DNA of 64,000 bases from Stutzerimonas urumqiensis. Lineage in GTDB: Bacteria; Pseudomonadota; Gammaproteobacteria; Pseudomonadales; Pseudomonadaceae. Positions 1-9,978 of the stretch are shown here, in pieces. The notes under the pieces were generated by a model. The model did not search any database. It worked only from the letters and a program-made list of their open reading frames with translations, and was not told the DNA's origin. Location of the stretch: NCBI RefSeq assembly GCF_003640395.1, contig NZ_RBZQ01000003.1, positions 124,001-188,000 of the forward strand, given 5' to 3'. The number at the start of each line of letters is the position of its first letter. The stretch's first letter is position 1. A program made the translations under genes and the position numbers.

Positions 1-271
1 GCCGCGCCTGAAGCAGGCCATCGAAAATAAGCTGAAGGGTAGGCCAATCCTTGTGCGCCTCGCCGTCCGGCAGAACGATGGAGATAACGGAGAATCCGTC
101 CAGACTCTGGAGCAGGCGCTCGAGATACAGAGGCGCAATCGTCTCGTTGGTTACGATCGCCACCTGGCGTCCGCCGATATGCCGCCGAAGCAGATCAGCC
201 TGGGCAAGGATGCCCTCGCCGATATAAATGGGATAGCCACGTTCGGCCAGATCGACCTTCAGAGTCTGCAT
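1..271 (-). CDS. aroB: 3-dehydroquinate synthase, N-terminal part (cut by window edge)
   Basis: Second enzyme of the shikimate pathway; converts DAHP to 3-dehydroquinate in the cytoplasm using NAD and a divalent metal. Only the first 90 codons lie in the window. Translating the minus strand from the ATG at 271 gives [20 protein letters not shown], and near the edge the motif LPDGEAHK, typical of the NAD-binding half of AroB. It follows aroK by 22 bp, the usual Pseudomonas order pilMNOPQ-aroK-aroB. The ATG is the first in frame after the aroK stop. The rest of the gene lies beyond position 1. Confidence 0.93.
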   Translation of the reverse strand, partial: MQTLKVDLAERGYPIYIGEGILAQADLLRRHIGGRQVAIVTNETIAPLYLERLLQSLDGFSVISIVLPDGEAHKDWPTLQLIFDGLLQAR

Positions 272-293
272 AAAGCCCCCGACAGAAAGAGCG

Positions 294-842
294 CTAGGAT
301 AGCGCAGCCGCCCCCGGGGTTTCACGCGACGCCGCGAGACCTTGCAGGCGATCGAGAATTTCCAGAACGACCAACCGCGGAGGACGCTCGTCCGTTTCGA
401 TGATGACATCGGCGATCAGGCGATAGAGCGGGTCGCGGACCGCCATCAAATTGGCCAGCACCTGGCCGGGATTGGGCGCCTGAAGCAAGGGCCGGTTGCG
501 ATCACGTGCAGTGCGATCGAGCTGCTGATCGACCGAAGTGTGCAGATAGATGACTCGCCCGCCAGCTTTCATCGCCTGACGGTTGTCCTCACGCAAGACG
601 GCGCCGCCGCCGGTAGCCAGCACCAAGCCGGAGCACTGGCATAGTTCGGCGATCACGGCATGCTCGCGCTCGCGGAAGCCCTGCTCACCCTCGACATCGA
701 AGATCCACGGGATGTTGGCTCCCGTCCGCTGCTCGATTTCCTTGTCGGAATCCTTGAACGGTAGCCGGAGCTCCTTGGCGAGCAGGCGCCCGATGGTGCT
801 TTTGCCAGCACCCATCGGGCCTACGAGAATCAGGTTTTGCAC
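294..842 (-). CDS. aroK: shikimate kinase
   Basis: ATP-dependent phosphorylation of shikimate to shikimate-3-phosphate, fifth step of chorismate synthesis. The 182-residue protein begins with the P-loop GPMGAGKST (about residues 8-16), has the shikimate/metal-binding DSDKEIE around residue 32 and the glycine-rich GGGAV around residue 79. Length fits the family (about 170-180). It starts 4 bp after the pilQ stop and is followed 22 bp later by aroB, so it is probably co-transcribed with the pilus operon as in other pseudomonads. Confidence 0.96.
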   Translation of the reverse strand: MQNLILVGPMGAGKSTIGRLLAKELRLPFKDSDKEIEQRTGANIPWIFDVEGEQGFREREHAVIAELCQCSGLVLATGGGAVLREDNRQAMKAGGRVIYLHTSVDQQLDRTARDRNRPLLQAPNPGQVLANLMAVRDPLYRLIADVIIETDERPPRLVVLEILDRLQGLAASRETPGAAALS

Positions 843-846
843 TCAG

Positions 847-2979
847 TCAACGGCTCACCGCGATAGCTTGGTGGTCGATTATAGAGGGCGTGAGGAAAAT
901 CAGAAGCTCGGTCTTCTCATCGGTAACCCTGTCGCGCCGGAACAGCCGACCGACGTAAGGCACATCGCCCAGGAACGGAACCTTATCGACCGCCTTGCTT
1001 TGCGTATTCGAGAAGACACCGCCGATGACCACTGTCTCGCCATTGTCGACCAGAACCTTGGCGTTCACCTCGTTCTTGTCGATCGGCGGGACGCCATTGA
1101 TTGCCCTCTGGTAATTCGGGGCATCCTTGGTGACCTTCACTTCCATGATCACCCGATTATCCGGCGTGATCTGCGGGGTGACTTCGAGCGACAGGGCAGC
1201 TTCCTTGAACGAGGTGCTGGTCGCGCCGCTCGACGACGCCTCCTGGTAGGGGATCTCCGAGCCACGCAAGATCTTCGCGGTCTCCTTGTCCGACGTCATG
1301 ACCTTGGGCTGGGAAACGATTTCGCCATTGCCCGATGCTTCCATCGCGCTCAGCTCGAGATCGAGCAGCACATTGTCAGTCAGGTATGCGATACCGATAC
1401 CAGAGGTAGCATCAAGCGCACCCAGGTCGACGAAGGGCGTATTCGCGCTCAGATCGTCACCGGTGTTGCCCGCCTCATCACCATTGTCATCCAGACCATA
1501 GATGGTGGTGTCGCCGCCGACTCGCGTACCGCCCCAGCGGACACCGAGACTCTTGTCGTAGTCGACGTTCGCCTCGACGATGCGCGCCTCGATCATGACC
1601 TGGCGAACCGGAATGTCCAGCTGCGCCACGATACGCCGCAACTCGTCGAGGCGATCCTGCGTCTGGTAAGCGATGATGTTGTTGGTGCGGTCGTCGACAG
1701 CGATGGAGCCGCGATCATCCGGCACGCCCTCGGCACTCGTAACGGACTGGAACAAGGCAGCAATATCCGAGGCCTTGGCATAGTTCACCTGGACCACTTC
1801 CCGGCGTAGCGGCGCCAGCTCGGCGAGCTGCCGCTTGGCTTCGAGCTCCTGACGTTCCCGCGCTGCGATCTCGTCGGCAGGCGCGACGAGCAGGACATTA
1901 CCCACTTGACGCTTATCCAGCCCCTTGGTTTTCAGGACCAGGTCGAGCGCCTGGTCCCAAGGAACGTTTTGCAGCCGCAGGGTGATGTTGCCCTCCACCG
2001 TATCGCTGGCGACCAGGTTGAGGTTGGTGAAGTCGGCAATCAGCTGCAGAACCGAGCGAACATCGATGTCCTGGAAATTGAGCGACAGCTTCTCTCCGCT
2101 GTAGGCGAAGCGCTCAGCCTTGCGCTGTTCCAATTCGTCCTTCGCGATCGGCTTGACACTGATGGTCAAGCGATTGTCGGTCTGATAGGCCAGGTAATCG
2201 TAGTCGCCAGTCGGCTGGATACTGATGTTTACCGCGCCGCCCTCCATCTGCGATTTCACGAACCGAACCGGAGTCGCGAAGTCCTGCACATCCAGGCGCA
2301 CCCTTAGCGCTTCGGGCAGGGTCGCGTCGGGGAAGCGAACCTGAATTTGCCCCCCCTTCTCTTCGATGACCGGATTGAGCGATGGGTCGGACAGCGAAAT
2401 CACCACATTGCCGGCGCCATCCTCGCCTCGCTGAAAATCGATGTCCTGGATGGTATTGCTGGCGAGTGGGTGTGGCACCGGAGCAGGCGCCGTTACCGCC
2501 GTCGGCACCTGTGCAGTCGCGGCGACAGATGCTGTGCCCGCCGGGGACTCGCCCAGCACGACGTAGAGTTCATTGCCTTGGACGCGCGTCGAATAAGGCA
2601 CCAACGACGTCATGTTGACGATCATCCGGGTGCGATCCTTGGCTTCGACGACGGTTACGCTACGTGCATTTCCAACGCCGAGCTCGCGGTTCTTCACCCC
2701 TAGCTGATTGGATACGCCGGGCAAGTCCAGAGCGATGCGCGCGGGCTGCTCGATCGTATAGCCGCGCGGCGCAGCGACGGGTTCGTCGAAGGAAAGCTTC
2801 AACTCCACCCGGTCACCGGGCAGCGACGCGACGTCCAGCGCCTTCAGATTGGCAGCGAAGAGTGCGGGCGAAATCATCATCGCCAGCAGCGAAATACCGA
2901 AACGAGAAAGGGAGCTCTTCATGAATTGCTTCCGTTGTGCAGGCTGCATGTAGGTGTCGGTGATAGCGCCAGTCATCAT
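847..2979 (-). CDS. pilQ: type IV pilus secretin PilQ
   Basis: Forms the outer-membrane channel through which the type IV pilus passes. Visible regions: a hydrophobic signal segment (FGISLLAMMISPALFA), periplasmic AMIN-type domains (roughly 60-290), a secretin/TonB short N-terminal domain near 310-370, and a C-terminal secretin domain ending with VPFLGDVPYVGRLFRRD. I chose the ATG at 2979, which overlaps the pilP stop (ATGA) and gives 710 aa. The ATG at 2922 would put the signal peptide at the extreme N-terminus (691 aa) and is a realistic alternative. An upstream ATG at 3021 lies inside pilP and is less likely. Confidence 0.96.
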   Translation of the reverse strand: MMTGAITDTYMQPAQRKQFMKSSLSRFGISLLAMMISPALFAANLKALDVASLPGDRVELKLSFDEPVAAPRGYTIEQPARIALDLPGVSNQLGVKNRELGVGNARSVTVVEAKDRTRMIVNMTSLVPYSTRVQGNELYVVLGESPAGTASVAATAQVPTAVTAPAPVPHPLASNTIQDIDFQRGEDGAGNVVISLSDPSLNPVIEEKGGQIQVRFPDATLPEALRVRLDVQDFATPVRFVKSQMEGGAVNISIQPTGDYDYLAYQTDNRLTISVKPIAKDELEQRKAERFAYSGEKLSLNFQDIDVRSVLQLIADFTNLNLVASDTVEGNITLRLQNVPWDQALDLVLKTKGLDKRQVGNVLLVAPADEIAARERQELEAKRQLAELAPLRREVVQVNYAKASDIAALFQSVTSAEGVPDDRGSIAVDDRTNNIIAYQTQDRLDELRRIVAQLDIPVRQVMIEARIVEANVDYDKSLGVRWGGTRVGGDTTIYGLDDNGDEAGNTGDDLSANTPFVDLGALDATSGIGIAYLTDNVLLDLELSAMEASGNGEIVSQPKVMTSDKETAKILRGSEIPYQEASSSGATSTSFKEAALSLEVTPQITPDNRVIMEVKVTKDAPNYQRAINGVPPIDKNEVNAKVLVDNGETVVIGGVFSNTQSKAVDKVPFLGDVPYVGRLFRRDRVTDEKTELLIFLTPSIIDHQAIAVSR

Positions 2980-3500
2980 GAGCGCTCCTTCAAGGCGATG
3001 GTCCTCGGGCGCTCGAGCCAACCGCCATCGCCGTCCGGCACGATCTCGACGACTTCGATCGCCGCCTCGCCGATCTCGACGATGCGCCCATGGTTGCGCC
3101 CGAGGTAGTCACCGACCTTGACGCGGTGCACTCCACCGCCACCCTGGAGCAATCCATAGGTGGAGCCATCGTTGGATAGCGTTCCGACCATGGTGAAGCT
3201 TTCTATATTGAAGCCTTCGAGGAACTGCTTGATCCGCGTCTCATCAGGGCGGATCTCCTCGGATCCCTTTTGCTTGCGCGCCAGGTCGATCTTGATGGGA
3301 GGCTGAAACGGACTGCGCATCGCCGAGGCGCTATAGGTGAACGCTTCGTAAGGCTGGAATGCGGGCAGGGGCTCGATCGAACCCTTCGGCTTGGCCCTGA
3401 CCTCGTCCATGTACGCCTGGAGGTCAGCGAAGTCTCCGCCACCCGAGCAGCCGCCCAGGGCACCGGCGAGACACAAGGCAATCAAGTGGATGTTCTTCAC
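2976..3500 (-). CDS. pilP: type IV pilus assembly lipoprotein PilP
   Basis: Inner-membrane lipoprotein that joins the PilM-PilN-PilO alignment complex to the PilQ secretin. 174 residues with a short signal sequence and lipobox ending at Cys18 (ALGGCSGGG), followed by a flexible region and a compact C-terminal beta domain that binds PilQ in the known family. Its ATG overlaps the pilO stop (ATGA at 3497-3500) and its own stop overlaps the chosen pilQ start, so the genes look translationally coupled. Length and position are typical. Confidence 0.95.
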   Translation of the reverse strand: MKNIHLIALCLAGALGGCSGGGDFADLQAYMDEVRAKPKGSIEPLPAFQPYEAFTYSASAMRSPFQPPIKIDLARKQKGSEEIRPDETRIKQFLEGFNIESFTMVGTLSNDGSTYGLLQGGGGVHRVKVGDYLGRNHGRIVEIGEAAIEVVEIVPDGDGGWLERPRTIALKERS

Positions 3501-4120
3501 TTCTGAAGCCCCTTGTCGTTATACCGGTATGTCTTGGCGAGAATGCTCATGCGCAGTTTGGAGCTGCTGTCGTCACTGACGGGCTCGATATGGAAGTCGT
3601 GCAGCGTCACGATCCGGGGGAGACTGGCAACGCCGCTCACGAAGGTCGCCAGGTCGTGGTAGTTGCCCACCGCCCGAATCTCGATCGGCAATTCAATGTA
3701 GAACTGCTGCACCACTTCGGGCTTGAGCTTGATTTCTTCGAATTCCAGGCCGCTACCCAGACCGGTACGGGTGATGTCCTCGAGCAGCCCCGGCACCTCG
3801 GTATCGCTGGGCAGCTGCCGCAGGAGCGCACCAAAGGAGGTTTCCATTTCCGCCATCTGAGCCTTGTAGGCTTCGAGATTGGCCGCCTGGAACGCTTTGC
3901 GCTCGAAGTCCTGCTTCAGCGTCTGCTCTTCGGACTGCGATTGCTCGAGCCGAGCCTGCTTGTCCTTGAGGTGCACGTTGTAGCCCAGCACCAGCACGCC
4001 GATGAGCAGCAGGACACAGGTGATCACCTTGACCGGTATCGGCCAGGAACCCAGGTTGTTGAGGTCAAGATCCGCGAGATCGACTTTGCGGAGACTTTCC
4101 AGGGAATCAGCCAGGCTCAT
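3497..4120 (-). CDS. pilO: type IV pilus inner-membrane alignment protein PilO
   Basis: Bitopic inner-membrane protein that dimerises with PilN to form the alignment subcomplex. Starting at the ATG at 4120, which overlaps the pilN stop (ATGA), the protein has 207 aa: a short cytoplasmic tail, one membrane helix (PVKVITCVLLLIGVLVLGY, about residues 28-48), a coiled coil (about 50-95) and a C-terminal ferredoxin-like periplasmic domain. A longer reading frame extends to 4246 but runs inside pilN and begins with sequence unlike PilO. Confidence 0.95.
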   Translation of the reverse strand: MSLADSLESLRKVDLADLDLNNLGSWPIPVKVITCVLLLIGVLVLGYNVHLKDKQARLEQSQSEEQTLKQDFERKAFQAANLEAYKAQMAEMETSFGALLRQLPSDTEVPGLLEDITRTGLGSGLEFEEIKLKPEVVQQFYIELPIEIRAVGNYHDLATFVSGVASLPRIVTLHDFHIEPVSDDSSSKLRMSILAKTYRYNDKGLQK

Positions 4121-4688
4121 TGCTTGTCTCCTGCATCCTCGGCGCCGGGCTGCGTCTGCTGCACGGTCAGCTGGAACACGTTGGCTTGATCCACCGCGCC
4201 GGAGGTGACTGCCTTGACTTCGTTCAGGTTGGGCGACTCGAGCCACTCGGAGGCGTCGAGGTTACGCATCAGGTTGGAAACGCGATTGTTGGATTCCGCC
4301 GCGCCCACGATCGAAACGGTCTTGCCGTCCATTTTCAGATCAGTGAAATAAACGCCGTCCGGCAACGTACGCACCATCTGGTCGAACATCCGCGCGATGA
4401 TCGGTCGGTTCCCTTGAAGGTCCTGGATGATTTTCATGCGCTCGAGCAACTGCTGACGGCGCTCCCTGAGCTCCTTGATCTCGGCGATCCGGGCATCGAG
4501 CACCGCGATTTCTTTGCGAATAAAGTCATTGCGTGCGTTCTGGCCCTCGATCGAACCTTCGAGGTACTGCCCACCGAGGAACACCAGCCCTACCGCCCCC
4601 GCCAGCACGGCGCCCAGTGCGAGGATGAACCGCTGCTTGCGCTCTTCACGCAGTTGCTCCCGCCAGGGGAGCAGGTTGATACGCGCCA

Positions 4689-4689
<1 letters not shown>
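4117..4689 (-). CDS. pilN: type IV pilus inner-membrane protein PilN
   Basis: 190-residue partner of PilO. The N-terminus MARINLLPWRE carries the conserved INLLPWR motif that docks into PilM in the cytoplasm; one membrane helix follows (about residues 22-44), then a coiled coil and a periplasmic ferredoxin-like domain. The start at 4689 shares its A with the pilM stop (TGATG), and this start places the INLLPW motif at the usual position, so it is preferred over an ATG 30 bp upstream. Confidence 0.95.
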
Positions 4690-5777
<1,088 letters not shown>

Positions 5778-5792
5778 TTACGGATTAATGTT

Positions 5793-5877
5793 GTTTTTCC
5801 ACATTAGATAACACTCTTGACAGAAGCGCCAAGACCTCCCCCATGGAAAAACCGCATATAATGTGACCGGTTTTTCC
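5793..5877. promoter_or_regulatory. pilM/ponA divergent regulatory region with repeated octamer
   Basis: The 177 bp between pilM and ponA contain three copies of the octamer GGAAAAAC: minus strand at 5793-5800, plus strand at 5845-5852, minus strand at 5870-5877. The last two form the core of a perfect 10-bp inverted repeat (GGAAAAACCG at 5845-5854, CGGTTTTTCC at 5868-5877) whose 13-base spacer holds TATAAT (5857-5862), a good -10 box for ponA. No convincing -35 box is spaced 16-18 bp before it. A role as operator or activator site is inference. Confidence 0.5.
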
Positions 5878-5927
5878 TTTCTGCCTTCGCAGCGAATTAA
5901 TCCCTTTCCGCTGGATCTGTATAGCTG

Positions 5928-8357
5928 ATGTCTTTTGTGAAGTTCATCCTCTGGTCCCTGGTCGCACTGGCTTGCGGCGTTCTGCTCAGCGTGAGCGGGG
6001 CCTTTCTCTATCTCAGCCCGACACTCCCATCGGTCGAATCGCTGCGAAACATCCAGCTGCAGATTCCGCTTCGGGTATTCAGCCAGGACGGCAAGCTCAT
6101 CGCGGAATTCGGCGAGATGCGGCGCTCGCCGATCAGCTACGACGAAATCCCTGAAGATTTCATTCACGCACTGCTGGCCGCCGAGGACGACAACTTCGCG
6201 AACCATTATGGCGTCGACGTCAGCAGCCTGATGCGCGCTGCCACGCAATTATTGAAGACTGGCGAAATCCAGACAGGCGGCAGCACCATCACGATGCAGG
6301 TCGCCAAGAACTTCTTCCTGAGTAACGAGCGGAGCTTTTCGAGAAAGCTGACGGAAATCCTCCTCGCGCTACAGATCGAGCGCGAGCTGACCAAGGAAGA
6401 GATCCTCGAGCTGTACGTCAACAAGATTTATCTTGGCAACCGGGCCTATGGCATCGAGGCAGCGGCACAGGTCTACTACGGCAAGTCGATCGACGAGCTG
6501 AACCTCGCCCAGCTCGCGATGATCGCCGGCCTGCCCAAGGCGCCCTCCGCCTTCAACCCGCTGGCGAACGCCGAACGCGCCAAGGAACGTCGAGACTGGA
6601 TTCTCGGCCGTATGCTCAGGCTCGGCTACATCGACCAGAGCCGCTATGAAAAGGCAATCAGCGAGGAGGTCGACGCCAGCTATCACGTCTCGGCGCCCGA
6701 AGTGCACGCACCTTATATAGCCGAGATGGTGCGATCCGAGCTGGTCGGACGCTACGGCAGCGGCGCCTATACCGAGGGATACCGGGTCTACACCACCGTC
6801 GTGAGCGACAATCAGAAGGCCGCCAACCAGGCCGTCGATCAGGGCCTGATCGAATACGATCACCGACATGGCTACCGCGGGCCGGAAGCCCGGCTTCCTG
6901 ACCTGTCGCGCGAGCAATGGCTGGAACGACTGGAGCAGACGCGATCGCTCTCGGGGCTGCATCCCGCCATCGTCACGCAGGTCGAGAAGAGCGGCATCAT
7001 GGTGATGACGCGCGACGGACGCGAACATCCGGTGCCCTGGGAGACCATGCGCTGGGCTCGCCCGTTCAAGTCGATCAACAGCCTCGGCCCCGTGCCGCAA
7101 GGCCCGGGCGACGTCGCCCAGGTGGGCGACCTGATACGGATACGCTTCCAGGACGACACCGCTCACTTCACGCAACTCCCAGCGGCACAGAGCGCGCTGG
7201 TGTCGCTCGATCCTACCGATGGCTCCATCGAGGCCCTGGTGGGTGGCTTCTCGTTCGAACAGAGCAAGTACAACAGGGCGATACAAGCCAAGCGGCAACC
7301 CGGCTCGAGCTTCAAGCCCTTCGTCTACAGCGCGGCGCTCGACGCGGGCTTCACCGCAGCGAGCATGGTGAACGACGCGCCGATCGTCTTCGTCAACGAA
7401 GAGATCGACGAAGTCTGGCGCCCGAAGAATGACAACAATACGTTCCTCGGGCCGATCAGGCTCCGCGAGGCGCTGTATAAGTCGCGCAACCTCGTCTCCA
7501 TTCGCGTCCTGCAAGCGATCGGCATTCGCTACGCCATCGACTACATCAGCCAATTCGGCTTCGAACGCAGCGATCTGCCCCCCAACCTTTCCCTTGCGCT
7601 TGGCACGGCCACCTTGTCGCCCATGCAGGTCGCCGCAGGCTGGGCCGTCTTCGCCAACGGCGGCTACCGCATCGAGCCCTACCTCATCGAACGAATCGAG
7701 GACCGGGACGGCAACGTGCTTTACGAAGCCAACCCACCGACCGTGCCCGGCAGCCAGCCGGCAGACTTCCTTCGCGCCGAGCCGAGCGAAGACCCGGTGG
7801 CTAGCGTTCCCGTCGAAGCCTCGCAGAATGGCGAACAGGCTCCGCTGGAAGCCGAACGCGTCATCGACGGACGCACCGCGTTCATCATGACCAGCATGCT
7901 TCAGGACGTGATCAAGCGGGGCACCGGCCGCCGAGCGCTGGCGCTTGGCCGCAGCGATCTGGCCGGGAAGACCGGCACCACCAACGAATCCTTCGACAGC
8001 TGGTTCTCCGGCTACAACGCCGACATCGTCACCACGGTCTGGGCCGGCTACGACCAACCCCAATCGCTCGGCCGCCACGAATATGGCGGCACAGTCGCGC
8101 TGCCGATCTGGATGAAGTACATGGGAACAGTGCTCGAAGGCGAACCTCAGCATTTGCCGGCCGAACCTGACGGCCTGGTCACCATCCGGATCGATCCGGT
8201 CAGCGGCCGTGCGGCGTCGCCAACCACGCCCAATGCCTACTTCGAATTGTTCAAGCGCGAGGACACGCCGCCGCCGATGAGTGAGTTCGGACCGGGCTTC
8301 GGCGCCCCGGGCAGTCCCCTGCCCGCTTCCGAAGCGACGCCAATGGACCTGTTCTGA
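5928..8357 (+). CDS. ponA: penicillin-binding protein 1A (bifunctional peptidoglycan synthase)
   Basis: Class A PBP that polymerises glycan strands and cross-links them in the periplasm. 809 aa: a membrane anchor (about residues 5-28), glycosyltransferase family 51 domain with EDDNF, GGSTITMQ and KIYLGNRAYG, an OB-like insert, and a transpeptidase domain with the nucleophile motif SSFK (Ser460-Lys463), KSRN and KTGTT. Pro-rich tail at the end. Divergent from the pilus operon, as in other Pseudomonas. The ATG at 5928 directly precedes the anchor sequence. A strong hairpin terminator follows the stop. Confidence 0.97.
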   Translation: MSFVKFILWSLVALACGVLLSVSGAFLYLSPTLPSVESLRNIQLQIPLRVFSQDGKLIAEFGEMRRSPISYDEIPEDFIHALLAAEDDNFANHYGVDVSSLMRAATQLLKTGEIQTGGSTITMQVAKNFFLSNERSFSRKLTEILLALQIERELTKEEILELYVNKIYLGNRAYGIEAAAQVYYGKSIDELNLAQLAMIAGLPKAPSAFNPLANAERAKERRDWILGRMLRLGYIDQSRYEKAISEEVDASYHVSAPEVHAPYIAEMVRSELVGRYGSGAYTEGYRVYTTVVSDNQKAANQAVDQGLIEYDHRHGYRGPEARLPDLSREQWLERLEQTRSLSGLHPAIVTQVEKSGIMVMTRDGREHPVPWETMRWARPFKSINSLGPVPQGPGDVAQVGDLIRIRFQDDTAHFTQLPAAQSALVSLDPTDGSIEALVGGFSFEQSKYNRAIQAKRQPGSSFKPFVYSAALDAGFTAASMVNDAPIVFVNEEIDEVWRPKNDNNTFLGPIRLREALYKSRNLVSIRVLQAIGIRYAIDYISQFGFERSDLPPNLSLALGTATLSPMQVAAGWAVFANGGYRIEPYLIERIEDRDGNVLYEANPPTVPGSQPADFLRAEPSEDPVASVPVEASQNGEQAPLEAERVIDGRTAFIMTSMLQDVIKRGTGRRALALGRSDLAGKTGTTNESFDSWFSGYNADIVTTVWAGYDQPQSLGRHEYGGTVALPIWMKYMGTVLEGEPQHLPAEPDGLVTIRIDPVSGRAASPTTPNAYFELFKREDTPPPMSEFGPGFGAPGSPLPASEATPMDLF

Positions 8358-8407
8358 GGTAAACGGCGATCTCGATTGACACGTCCGGCCAAACCGGGCC
8401 GCAGAAA

Positions 8408-8444
8408 TAAAAAATCCGACGTCAGAAGGCGTCGGATTTTTTTT
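8408..8444. terminator. bidirectional Rho-independent terminator between ponA and maeB
   Basis: Perfect 11-bp stem AAAATCCGACG (8411-8421) / CGTCGGATTTT (8430-8440), 8-base loop, with a T run after it on the plus strand and an A run before it, so it can end both the plus-strand ponA transcript and the convergent minus-strand maeB transcript. Confidence 0.92.
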
Positions 8445-8501
8445 GCTATCGCGCCTGGTGGACGGCTCCAGACCTGCGCGTAGCGTCAGCTCATGGCCGG
8501 A

Positions 8502-9770
8502 TCAGCGCTTGAACACGTCGGCCACGGATTGCAGCGGGTAGTTGGCCGGATAGGGCAAGGTCGCGACACCACTTTCGATGGCGGCCTTCGCCACGGCGTC
8601 AGACACGAGCGTGATGAGACGCGGGTCCATCGGCTTCGGAATGATGTACTCGCGACCGAACTCCAACGTGTCCACGCCATAGGCGGCGCTGACTTCCGCC
8701 GGAACAGGCAGCTTGGCCAGTTCGCGCAGCGCATTGGCGGCGGCGATCTTCATCTCTTCGTTGATCCGGGTGGCCCGCACGTCCAGCGCACCGCGGAAGA
8801 TGAACGGGAAGCCGAGCACGTTGTTGACCTGGTTCGGGTAATCCGAACGACCAGTCGCCATGATCACGTCGGAGCGCGTCTGATGCGCCAGCTCCGGGCT
8901 GATCTCCGGATCGGGATTCGAGCAGGCGAAGACGACCGGGTTGGCCGCCATGCGCTTCAGATCTTCCGGGCTCAGCAGGTTCGCGCCCGACAGGCCGACG
9001 AACACGTCCGCGCCGTCCAGCGCGTCGGACAGCGTGCGCTTGTCGGTCTCGTGCGCAAAGATCGCCTTGTACTGGTTCAGGTCGTCGCGTCCCGCATGAA
9101 TGACACCCTTGCGGTCGAGCATGAAGATGTTCTCGATCTTCGCGCCCATGCTGACCAGCAGCTTCATGCAGGAGGTAGCTGCCGCACCAGCGCCGAGGCA
9201 GACGATCTTGGCTTCGGGCAGCGTCTTGCCGGCGATCTCCAGCGCATTGAGCATGCCGGCGGCCGTCACGATGGCGGTGCCGTGCTGATCATCGTGGAAC
9301 ACCGGGATGTTGCACTGCTCGATGAGGGTGCGCTCGATCTCGAAGCATTCGGGCGCCTTGATGTCCTCGAGATTGATGCCACCGAAGGTAATGGAGATGC
9401 GCTTGACCGTATCGATGAAGGCTTGAGGGCTTTCCGCATCGACTTCGATATCGAAGACATCGACCCCGGCAAAGCGCTTGAACAGCACGCCCTTGCCTTC
9501 CATGACCGGCTTGGACGCCAGCGGACCCAGGTTGCCCAGGCCGAGGATGGCGGTACCGTCGGAGATGACCGCGACCAGGTTGCCCTTGCCGGTGTACTGG
9601 AAGGCCAGTTCCGGGTCACGCGCGATTTCACGCACCGGCTCGGCCACACCAGGGCTATAGGCGAGGGAAAGATCACGCGCCGTCGCGGTCGGCTTGGTCA
9701 ATTCGACGCTCAGTTTTCCGGGACGAGGCTCTGCGTGATAGTGGAGCGCGGCGGTCTTCAAATCGGTCAT
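8502..9770 (-). CDS. maeB: NAD(P)-dependent malic enzyme
   Basis: Oxidative decarboxylation of malate to pyruvate, linking the TCA cycle to gluconeogenic and NADPH pools. 422 aa with the N-terminal malic domain ([38 protein letters not shown]) and the NAD(P)-binding domain with GAGAAA around residue 195. The phosphotransacetylase-like C-terminal domain of the long MaeB form is absent; this is the short bacterial form found at this locus in pseudomonads. Coenzyme preference cannot be read with certainty. Convergent with ponA. Confidence 0.94.
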   Translation of the reverse strand: MTDLKTAALHYHAEPRPGKLSVELTKPTATARDLSLAYSPGVAEPVREIARDPELAFQYTGKGNLVAVISDGTAILGLGNLGPLASKPVMEGKGVLFKRFAGVDVFDIEVDAESPQAFIDTVKRISITFGGINLEDIKAPECFEIERTLIEQCNIPVFHDDQHGTAIVTAAGMLNALEIAGKTLPEAKIVCLGAGAAATSCMKLLVSMGAKIENIFMLDRKGVIHAGRDDLNQYKAIFAHETDKRTLSDALDGADVFVGLSGANLLSPEDLKRMAANPVVFACSNPDPEISPELAHQTRSDVIMATGRSDYPNQVNNVLGFPFIFRGALDVRATRINEEMKIAAANALRELAKLPVPAEVSAAYGVDTLEFGREYIIPKPMDPRLITLVSDAVAKAAIESGVATLPYPANYPLQSVADVFKR

Positions 9771-9978
9771 GTTGGTTTCCGCTTATGTTTTTCTAGGACA
9801 GACAGGCGGTCGAGAATACGCAAGATGCCTGGGTCGAACAAGTTCACCCCAAAGGCTCTGTCAAGGGCTTTTGCTACGACTTTTGGCGAAGCGACACTTA
9901 AATGACCGGGCGAGGTTCGTTCGTTCCAGAGCGATACTGGACGACATCATTGAATACACGAATTGGAAAATCTGGATA

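Noticed and set aside
5817-5862. TTGACA (5817-5822) with TATAAT (5857-5862) as a ponA promoter
   Set aside because: The spacer is 34 bases, twice the usual, so they cannot form one sigma-70 promoter; the TATAAT may work alone or with an activator.
9836-9864. TTGACA on the minus strand as maeB promoter
   Set aside because: A perfect -35 box is present at 9864-9859, but nothing close to TATAAT lies 16-18 bases downstream.
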